In this document: piece after piece, positions 28,770-37,303 of the stretch
Layout: each line of letters starts with the position of its first letter
Position numbering within the stretch: the first letter of the stretch is position 1
NCBI GenBank assembly: GCA_018398765.1
Contig: JAHBMJ010000918.1
Coordinates: 1-37,303 of the forward strand
DNA: 37,303 nt
Direction: 5' to 3'
Source: Chromera velia
Taxonomy: Eukaryota; Sar; Chromeraceae
Made by a program: the position numbers and the translations under genes
Notes under the pieces: generated by a model
Seen by the model: the letters and a program-made list of their open reading frames with translations, nothing else
What the model was told of the DNA's origin: nothing
Database searches by the model: none

Positions 28770-31700
28770 TATATGCGTGCGTGCGTGCGTGCGTGCGTGT
28801 GTGTGTGTGTGTGTGTGTTCACGCGTTTGTGTAGTCTCGAATGACGGCGAGAAGAAATGGTGCGAGACAGGCCGAGAAGACGGGAGGGAAGGACGCACAC
28901 ACACAGACACACACACAGACACACACGCACACACACACACGCACGCACTTGTCGTGTACGGTCAAACAGGAGTAGCTTGAAAGGCTTTCGTTTTTTGTCT
29001 TCGCTTTTCTTTCGATTTCACCAATTGACCGCAGGTGATGAGAGACCTGCACGAGTTGGACACCCGAATCAGGAGCACCCGCATCCGTCTGCCCTCCTCA
29101 GACGAGTCATTCCGGTAGGTGCATAGACAGACGGAGAGATGGGGCGAGGTTATATGTTTTGATTCATTCATTGTTCCTGTCTTCATGCGCACATCACCCA
29201 TCGATTCTATCCTCTTGAGTTGTCAAGCTGTCGAAAAACACACGAATCGTCGAGAGCTCCTCTTCCTTCTGCCCCCTTTTGCTCGGCACCGGGCGGCTCT
29301 TGAAGAAGCCTGCAGCGTGAAGAGAGAAGAGAGTTACCGCGTGTCTGATAATCGCAGTCGGAGGGCCTTTTCGTTGCTGAGAGGTACATGAGAGGACTGA
29401 GGGGTACATGAGATGACTGAGCTCGTGCACCTGCGCTCTCCGGGTATCATCTTCATAGACTCGCTTTTTTTGGCTGCTGGCGCATTTTTGTTCACGTCCT
29501 CTGTGTGTTACGAGAAACACGAGAACGCGCAGGCAAAAACCAGAAGTAACACATTGAGTATCTTTCAGAAGTATGCATTTGTCTGCGTCACTGTATGCGT
29601 ATGTGTGTGTGTGTGTGTGTGCGTGTGTGCGTAAATCTTTTCAGGTATTCGGACGTGTGTCATCTTAGGGGAGACGGGGTTTGCGACTTCATGTCCGTCC
29701 CTCGCCTCTTCCCGTCTACTGCACAATTCGGCCCCGGGAGACTGGACTTTCCCCGAGTAGTGTACGACTCGCACGGAGCTGTCAGAGAGGTGCCAGACTT
29801 AAGTCTCTTCCTTTCGGGAGTAGAGACGCGAGAAGGTAAACTTGTGGGGGCCTCCCAGATGCTCTGGCAGTACTCTCTGCAGGTGAGTGGGCTTGCACGT
29901 ACTTGCGATTCACTCACTGCCTTTCAAGTGTGTTTGAGACGCAAAACATCATTTTTGTCGAACGAAAAGAGAGGGGCTGTATCATCATGCCGGCTCTCTC
30001 CCCGATCTCTGGCCTCCTCTCGTTCCGTCGCAAATGTGGCAGTACGCAGCTTTTTGTCCTTTGGTCCTTTTATTCTTTCAGCCTGTGTGCTATGGAGGAC
30101 TGTGGTTTCGGTCTGTTGCCTGGATACGGAGTGAGATGTGGATAAGCGAATTTGTGCGTAGAAGATCCACATCTGTATCTCAAATTTCTGTGTTTGGTGT
30201 GAGGTGCAGGCAGGGGAGGGTATGAGAGAAACAGGAAAGTGGGCGGAGACAGAGAAGGACACCCCCAACCGATTCTTCAAAGTTCCCACTGGCCCCACAG
30301 AACCCCGCAACGCGACTAGGGCAGAGGTGATGGCCTGGATGAAAACGATGGAGGCGGAGCTGGAGAGAGAGGAGTTCGCAGGGAATAAATTCTTCAGCCT
30401 GACTGTGTACTCTTCCAGAAGCGTCGGTAAGTCGGTACTGTATGTCGGTGTAGAATTTGACAGCTGGAAGACAAGTAATGGACAAACATGCTTCTTCACG
30501 TTTACAAGCTTCGGTCAACGTGTCGAGGTTCATATCTGTCCTTGTAACAGTGTTTTTGTGGGTTGGTTAGTCTTTCCATCCTTCCCTATTACTACATACG
30601 ATATACAGGTTCCCTGCTCTCTTTGTTGCAGACGATTCTTTGAGGGCTGCTGAAAGCTCTCTGTTCTCATTCCGTGACCTGATGCTCTTCGGTGTTGTGG
30701 TCATCCTCATTGCCCTCTACGCCAGTGTGGTGAATTTCTCAAAAAAGACGGAGGAGTGGAGGCTTCTGTCCGCGTTGGTGGGGTGCCTGACCCCTGTGCT
30801 GGCTTTCATCGGGTCATCGGGTCTTCTCTACTTGTGTGGGCTGCCACATGAAAGTCCCAATCTGGCAGTGCCTTTCCTTGTGCTGGGCGTTGGTGTGGAT
30901 GATGTTTTTGTGATTTTGTCAGGGGTGACGCGAACATGGGGTGATGAGCGGACAGCGAGACGGATACAGGAGGGCAGAGACGTTGGGCGCCCGAAGGAAA
31001 GACTTGCGGTTGCAATGAGAGACTCAGGAATAAGCATCACACTGACGACCTCAACCAATCTGATTGGTCTACTATTTGGCTTGATGTCAAACGTGTTTGC
31101 GATCCGAAACTTTTGTGTGTTCATGATCTTGGGTTTGTTTTTTGGGTACGTGATGTGTCTGACCTTTTTTCTTCCTTTTCTTGCAATGGACTTGAAGAGG
31201 GAGGCAAATCGGGAGAGAGGCTATATCCGCCTGCTCTGTCGAATTGGTCGGATGATCACTCACCCACTCGAGTCGCAGAGCGCAAGGGACCTGCGGAAGG
31301 AAAGTGGGGGAGCAAAGGAAGAAGAGAAAGAGAAAGGACAGAAAGGAGACAACAGGAGGGGACGAATGGAGACGGCTGCAAGTCTAGGGACCCCTGCTGA
31401 GCAGTTGGGAAAAAATCTTGAGGGAGGCGATGCAGAAGAATCACCCCTGGCAGACTCTCCGAGAGATTCAAAAGCCGAGGAGAGACCCCAGCTGCCACCC
31501 CCGTCTTCCACGCTCCTAGATGCCGAACACCTTCTGTTTCTTCACCTTGTCATAGAGCAGATCTGCAATCCCACCAGGTGACTTTTATATGAACACAGAA
31601 ATATGCATGTTCGCGGACTATAGATGAGCCTCCGTTTGTACTGCGCTGTTCAGCTCCGGCGCCTTCGTCACGACGTAGAGCAGAGTGGCAACCTCAATAG

Positions 31701-32718
31701 GTCGTTTGCAATTCTCAGTGGAAGCTCTCGCGTCTCCTGCGCATCTTCGTTAGCTCGGTCATGCAGACATTCGTCTTTCACCGCATGCATGGACCCAAAG
31801 AGAGAGAAGGAGGGAGTTTGTGTGTCTGCTCTTTGTCTTTCCTCTGTTGGCCCGCTGTGCATGCTTTCTCCCTCCCTCACTCCCCTCCTTTCTGTCTCTC
31901 TTCATGCAGGTGGCGTGGGTGGCTGGTGGCCTCGCCAGGCTCTGCTGTGGCTTCTGCAGATCTGCAGAGAGAGCAGAAGGAAGACAGTGGGAAGGCAGGG
32001 AGACTGCAAATGCAGACTGCGCAGGAGTCTCAAAGCGGCGCTAGTCCTTTCCCTCCGACGGCAGAGGCAAGGGAGCCCGCAGAGGAACCGGAGGGGAGGG
32101 AGACGAAGGACGATGGGGCGATCGAAAAGCCAGAGAGGCAAGAGGACCTGTGCCCGCTGATTCGAATAACGACCACAGCAGAAGAAACAGATGCGCCAGC
32201 AGTCACTGCAAAGACCGACCATCAACATCACTGGCAGCATCATGCGGGGGATGGGGGGACACTGTTTGTGAGGGCAGAGGACGCCAGGGAGCAGATTTTT
32301 CTTGGAGGAGGATCTGTTCCGAAGGCAATTATCAGATTCGTTCAGAATTGGTCAGCCAGCTAGTCACGCTCCGTTCTTCCCCTCTTCCAAGTTTGGTCTG
32401 CATGCAGCAATTTTCTGTTTTGCATCCTCTTTGGTTTGCATGTATCACTTGATCGACATGGTATCTCCCGCCATCATGTGCGTCGAAACAAGTCAAGCGA
32501 ATAATCGTCATCGATGAAACTAAAACAAAAACATTCACGTACTGCTACCCACAGGTGGGCCCGCCTCCTCCTCCACCCTGTCGTTGCGGCCCTTGTTGCC
32601 CTCTCTTGGCTCGCGTTCTTGGGTCTCTCTGTGGTCTCGCTGGCATCCTCGTCTCCTTTGCTGGGAGGGGGGCTCAAATACGGGCTCCATCCGGTGGAGC
32701 TGACGAACCGGTGCGTAA

Positions 32719-32749
<31 letters not shown>

Positions 32750-35583
32750 GAAGGAAGGAAGGAAGGAAGAAAGAAAGAAAGAAAACACGCAACGGAAGGG
32801 CTGTAGGTGTAGCGTGCGTGAGTGCATCCATCCATCCATCTGTTGTTCCATGCAAGTGGTCACAGCAAGGCAAGACCTGTCAGGGGACACCGATCCGCCT
32901 GCATTCCGTACGGAAAGTTGACAGAGAGTGAATGAATGAATGAATGAATGAATGAATGAATGTGCATATACTTTCTTCGTTCAAAGCCCTTACTCTTCCT
33001 TGTGTCTCCGCTCGATCATCTGTGCCGCCAACTGCGTCCAGTGATGCGCCGCTTAGAGGGTCCGTCCGTCCGTCGATGCGTGATTGCGTGAGAATGGAGA
33101 AGAACCGTTTCTTTCTCATGTTCGATGGTTGTCGTCATGGCTTAGTTTGTGTGAATTTTCCTTTCGGTTTCAACATGCATGCAGGGATGCGCCCTTGAGG
33201 GGTTTCTTCAGGCAGCTGGAGTTTTTGAAGGACAGCGGGTACAGAGGGGTTGTGTTCTTCGATGAGGGCACAGAGTGGTGGAAGGAGAGTGTGCAGGAAC
33301 GACTGGTGGAGATGGTGGAGGACTTGGAAAAGCAGGTGCGTGCTTGGTGTATTGGATTCATCACTTTGTTTTCTGTGAAGGATCTCTATGTGCGGTTGGT
33401 TTTTCTCACGCCCGTCTGTGTGTAAAGCGTTTATCCTGTTTTGCGTTCACGGGACGTCAATTGACTTGGCCGTCTAAGCGCCTCTGCCTATTTAGGTTCC
33501 GAACAGAAACAAACAATTACTTAGAATTCGATTCGTTGCTCCTGGCTTACCCACTGCAGGACTTCTATCGACTCGGTCGAGCACCGCTTTACGAGTTCCT
33601 CCAAGAGACAGGAAGAGCGGGAGGGAGAGAGAGGCCTGAGGAGGGGAGAGAGTCGGGGGGTGCGGTTGGGGAGGAAAAAGAGAGATTTGAACAGAGCCTG
33701 GCTGAATGGATCGGTCGGCACAGATACTTCAAATGGGACTTTGCATGGGAGGATCCGATCAACAGTCAGTCAGTCAGTCAGTCAGTCAGTCAGCTCAGTC
33801 AGTCAGTCAGTCAGTCAGTCAGTCAGTCAGTTAGTCCTCTGCCAGAGAGCGATTCCTTCGCTCCCTCTGCGTCGACGCGGCCCTTTTCTTCTTGCACAGA
33901 GCAGACTCTGTGTGTGTGGTGTGTGTTGTGTGTGTGTGTGTGTGTGTGTGCGGGCGTGTGTGTGCAGAGAGGGGGCTCCGCTCTTGGAGGTTCCAGATGG
34001 TCGAGCGTTACTGCGTGACGACAGACTGCTACAGAGCGCGTATGGTGGGCACGCGTGAGTTCTTCGACGGGTTCAGGGACGACTTCACTGCACGGTCAGC
34101 CGGCCAGCCAGTCTCCTGAATTTTCTCACATACTGCACTCTGTGTGTGTGCTTGTGCCTGCCCTGCCCTGACATACCGTGTATCCTCTGAAGCCCTACCT
34201 GTTTCACCACCGCAACCAACAGTCCGACGCCACGCGAACGGCCCCCAAACCCACCGAGACCACCTCCCACCGAGCGTCGTTCCTTTGCTGTTTGTTGGGG
34301 TGGGTTTGTCTCTGTGCTCATCTCTCTCTCGATGGATCAATTCATCAATATCTGCTCTCTCGATGGATCAATCTATCAATATCTGCTCTCAATATCAATA
34401 TCTATCAATATCTGGATGATGTGCTCATCTCTCTCTCGATGGATCAATTCATCAATATCTGGATGATGTGCAGATACTTCAACGAGATCTTCTTGGTGGC
34501 AGAGCTAGACCTGACCATCCTCAGGTCCACTCTTCTCTCTATGGGGGGTGTGATCGGTGCGGCGACTGTGATGTCCTCTCTCTTGCTGAAGGGGCTGTGG
34601 GCGGTCGTGTTCGTGGTCGTGTGCGTGGTCGCGATCGACGTCTCTCTTTTCGTAGTGATGGTCTGGTGGGGTCTACCTCTGTCCATCCTCTCCGCCATCA
34701 TCCTGGTACTCTGCGCGGGTGCGTGCGTGTGTACGTATGTATTGGGAGTTGGGGATCGGTCTGCTCGAAAAGGGAAAAGGGTAGAGAAGAGAGAAAGAAA
34801 CAAGGAAGGAAGGAAGGAAAGAAAGAAAGAAAGAAAGAGCGAACGAAAGAAAGAAAGAGCGAACGAAAGAAAGAGCTCTGTTTTGACCTGGAAGCACCTG
34901 GAAGAAAAGTGGGTATCACATATGTGGTTACTGCGGTACATGTTTCCCTCTGTTCTCGGTGATTCCTCCCTTTGTCCCTCCCTCTCTCCGCAAGAAGACA
35001 CCTGCCAGCATCGAAAGAGAGACAGCCTGGGTGTTGGTTCGCATTGCATGTTTCCTTTCGTCTGACAGTGTGTCTGAGAGTGGTGACCGTTACGTACGTC
35101 TGATCTTTTTATGCTGGTACCCCTCCTCTCTCTGCAGGTTTCACTGTGGACTACGTGGTCCATGTCTGCCATGCGTTCTCAGCTGCGTCCTCGGAGAGCC
35201 GGGCGGGGAGGGTCGTGGAGGCCCTCGTTGCCATGGGCCCCGCCGTCTTCCATGGGGCCCTTACCGTGGTGGTTGCCGGGGCCCCCGCACTGTTCTCGAA
35301 GAGCGCGGTGTTCTTCCTCTTCTTCCAGATGATCTCGGCAGCCATTGTGATCGCTCTGACGCACGGCATCGTGGTGCTTCCGGTTTTACTGAGCCTCGTG
35401 GGGCCTCGGCACGGAGAGAAAGGGGCTGGAAGGAGACGAACTGAGGCGGCAAGGAAGCTGGTGGAGAGCCTCAGAGAGGACGGGAGGCAGATCGTGTCGA
35501 CGGAGGGGGGGGACATCCAGGAGAGGGGGGGGGTTGGGCAAACTCTCTCGCTAGCTTGCAGAGAGGCCCCGAAATGTGATTGA
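27245..35583 (+). CDS. Patched-like sterol-sensing-domain RND protein, 14 exons
   Basis: Exons: 27245-27376, 27959-28072, 28449-28544, 29035-29114, 29645-29882, 30210-30426, 30632-31577, 31910-32350, 32555-32710, 33185-33346, 33496-33764, 33968-34094, 34474-34718, 35138-35583. They sum to 3669 nt (1222 residues plus TGA). Features in order: TM1 (LIVWSFVISAGLAPG, ~45-60); first luminal domain with CHLRGDGVC; a five-helix sterol-sensing domain (~302-475) with the RND motif GVGVDDVF (~378-385); a Lys/Glu-rich cytoplasmic loop (~490-740); TM7 (RLLLHPVVAALVALSWLAF, ~757); the second luminal domain; then TM8-12 with GFTVDYVVHVCHAF (~1074). Family members export or sense sterols or lipids using a cation gradient. 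Intron 3 is GC-AG. Intron 10 (33347) uses a weak donor chosen to keep frame. Confidence 0.85.
28545..29034. repeat. Patched intron 3: TC/TG/TGCG and CACA arrays
   Basis: The intron holds a long TTTCTC/TC run (about 28610-28730), TG and GCGT runs (to 28820), and CACA/GCAC (28890-28950). Long open frames on both strands come from these repeats. Confidence 0.9.
32715..32962. repeat. Patched intron 9: GAAA/GGAA and TGAA arrays
   Basis: AAAG/AAGG runs at 32717-32783 begin a few bases after the donor GTGCGT. CATC repeats follow near 32825-32840 and a TGAA array at about 32928-32960. Confidence 0.9.
33765..33832. repeat. GTCA array starting at the donor of Patched intron 11
   Basis: Tandem GTCA/CAGT (about 17 units with one break) starts exactly at the splice donor GTCAGT after AACA. 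The donor hexamer is therefore the first part of the repeat and could be chosen at several registers; 33765 keeps phase with exon 12. Confidence 0.85.
34313..34473. repeat. Tandem duplication before the acceptor of Patched exon 13
   Basis: The block GTGCTCATCTCTCTCTCGAT ... ATCAATTCATCAATATCTG occurs at about 34314-34354 and 34421-34461, with more ATCAATATCT copies between. The true acceptor is GATGATGTGCAG. The duplicated site reads GATGATGTGCTC and lacks AG. Confidence 0.75.
34780..34875. repeat. Patched intron 13: GAAA/GGAA array
   Basis: GAAGGAAGGAAAGAAAG with a repeated GAGCGAAC interruption. It yields low-complexity frames on both strands that are not genes. Confidence 0.9.
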
Positions 35584-35889
35584 GAAGGGTGAATGCATGA
35601 GAAGGTAGAAAGAGGAAGAGATGTAGAGAGAAGAACACACGGAAACACAGGTCTGACTGCAGGCATGAAGGCAGAATTTAATGGATTGGTAAAGAGAAAA
35701 GATGAATGCTTATCAAACAATAGAGGTGCAGACATGAGTCGCTCGACGTGTGCACAATTTTTTCTCTCTGCGTGCGTGAATCTCTATGCTCATCGGACCT
35801 GTCTTTCGACATGTGTGTTTTTGCGTGCTCTGTATGAATGAGAGGGAGCAGATGAGAGTACCTGACCGGGTCGATGCGATGCGATTGTT

Positions 35890-36515
35890 CCTGCAATGAG
35901 GGGTCTGAGGGGTCATCGTGCACGTGTGCAGTACAGTAGAGTAAGAGAGCGCAGTCTCTGTGTTTACTCACGGGAGGGCATCTCTTACCGAATTTCATGT
36001 ATGTGGGCAGTAAAGTGGGAGGAGCAGATGCAGTCTCTATGTTCAGTCACAGAAAGGATCAGATCCCCTCCTTGAGTGTCATGTGCATGTGCAGTGGAGT
36101 CAGGGAAGAGCATTTTTTATGTTCACTCACGAAAAGGCTTCGCTCACCCACTGCACAAGCATTCACATGCAGCCGGAGGTGCAAAGCCACCTCTTTTTTC
36201 GGAGTCGCTGCCGTGTGTAGTCGAAGTAGTTCCGTCTGCCTGTTGGGTCACTCGAAGACAGCAATTGCATCATTTTAGTATCTGCTGTACGGCGTCAATT
36301 GTGCAGCGGGTGTTCGTAGTCTGAATCGCAGTTGTAAGTTCCCCGGATCTCTGTTTGACCAGGTGTTGCCGAGCAGCTATTGAAGTTCGGTCTTGACGAC
36401 CCATGCTGGGCTCCCCGAGCTTTGTAGCATATTGTAGTGCAGTGCCAGTCAGTGTATGACGCTGTTGTGTTGAGCGGTATGCTGTGAGCGTCTACGCAAC
36501 ACTAGAGACTTACCT
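35890..36515. repeat. Dispersed repeat, copy B (downstream of Patched gene)
   Basis: It shares with 21.24-22.19 kb the ~75-bp units (GTGCAGTA-AGT...GAGCGCAGTCTCTGTGTTTACTCACGGGAGGGC style, about 35930-36140), then GCAAAGCCACCTCTTTTTTC, TATCTGCTGTACG, GTGCAGCGGGTG, TTGTAGCATATTGTAG and GTGCAGTGCC. It has the same orientation as copy A, again after a plus-strand gene. Confidence 0.75.
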
Positions 36516-37303
36516 GCAGCCTACCAGGACGATTAAACCTTTAAATATTGTCCAGTGGAGTAGCGTGTAATGCTGCGTACTCTGAGCGCACATCAGACAT
36601 GGTGCATGACAAGTGGTCAAAGTTGTTAAACTCTTCAATATATTTATCCTAGATTTATCTATACCCATAACCGAAAGCAAAATTTTGGCTATATCCAAAC
36701 TTTTGAATATATTTGAATGTATTAAGAACTGTACATATTAGATGAAGCTTTCTTCAGTTTGGATGGAAGCAGTTAAGTATGTCAAGGATTCAAACAGTCA
36801 GAGTAACAGAAAAACATGTTGATAAAACTTAATAAGATCATTATAAAGGGCCATGTATAGACAATCTGATGCAAAGTTGCCTAAAAAGTGACAATGTTGC
36901 CATTATATTGGTAATTTTTATGGGATATGAACGATTTTTTAAGACCGAATGAAACACACATTTTTTAAACATTTGTGCTTCTGTTTATATTTGGATATAT
37001 TTGGCTAAAACATAACCAAAGGTCCAAACTTTGGCTAAATATATTGCCAGTGGCTAAACACTTTAACAACTCTGCAAGTGGTTTTACAGACAAAGCCAAA
37101 GAGCTGATAGGTGCAATAACCGGGTCAATTAAGCTACTATTTTTAAGAGTGTTTTTATATGTATGTGTTTCAAGTAAAAAAAAAAAAAACTATTAATAAG
37201 GGGACACACTAAGACATATCTAGGGACACAAAAAATATTTTTTTATAAAACGGTGTCTTATATACTAGCTTATATAAGTATAGTTATGTAAGGACTTCAT
37301 GGG
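36516..37303. other. AT-rich terminal region, possible imperfect inverted repeat
   Basis: No gene seen. GTTGTTAAACTCTT...AATATATTTA (about 36625-36645) and, inverted, TAAATATATTG...AAACACTTTAACAAC (about 37034-37070), plus TTTGGCTATATCCAAA-type words on both sides, suggest an imperfect inverted repeat of a degraded small element. This is weak. Confidence 0.3.

Noticed and set aside
28387-28980. Long frames over TC/TG repeats in Patched intron 3
   Set aside because: Low-complexity repeat translation on both strands; only 28449-28544 is a real exon.
31624-32160. 178-residue plus-strand frame
   Set aside because: A different frame from Patched exon 8, which is supported by phase-correct splicing on both sides.

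Overview
This is eukaryotic nuclear DNA, most likely from an alga or other protist. Genes carry GT-AG introns with many microsatellites, there are no bacterial operons, and the accessory DNA is dense in retroelements, terminal-inverted-repeat (TIR) transposons and tandem repeats. The gene set (Patched-like RND protein, START protein, catechol O-methyltransferase, acyl desaturase) and the repeat-rich texture would fit a chromerid such as Chromera velia, but that is a guess from style. There is one assembly gap (24339-24644) and two single Ns (8537, 25796).

Left part, 1-18.3 kb: a mobile-element and relic zone. It opens with a kilobase of TCAC/CAGA microsatellite and one candidate exon. A ~200-bp satellite array follows, split by a 1.87-kb reverse-transcriptase (RT) insertion. 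Next is a divergent pair of unrecognised, stop-riddled genes (4.4-8.2 kb), then a second RT copy (8.5-10.2 kb) and a broken WD40 gene resembling PLAA/Doa1 that contains an 0.89-kb TIR element. After these come a TGCATGCA-rich stretch, a tRNA-like A/B-box sequence, a 1.03-kb TIR element carrying a membrane-protein ORF, and a 2.27-kb TIR transposon with ~250-bp TIRs and two divergent ORFs.

Right part, 18.5-35.6 kb: four intact-looking host genes in two head-to-head pairs. Pair 1 is a membrane-anchored COMT-like methyltransferase (minus) and an acyl-lipid/acyl-CoA desaturase (plus), both intronless and ~450 bp apart. Pair 2 is a START-domain lipid-transfer protein (minus, six exons, exon 5 partly in the gap) and a Patched-like sterol-sensing-domain RND protein (plus, 14 exons, 1222 codons reconstructed with all but one junction in clear phase), ~335 bp apart. 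A lipid-binding START protein beside a sterol-sensing RND protein suggests a shared lipid/sterol role; this is inference from context. A dispersed repeat lies downstream of both plus-strand genes (about 21.24-22.19 and 35.89-36.51 kb). The window ends in AT-rich DNA with no gene seen.

Most notable: (1) a minimal RT element whose better-defined copy is 5'-truncated inside a satellite unit, with a conserved structured 3' region; (2) a >980-codon spliced reading frame with twelve in-frame stops and no frameshift, and the same nonsense-dominated decay in unrelated mobile genes here, which suggests directed C-to-T mutation or stop readthrough; (3) a TIR transposon with divergent ORFs.
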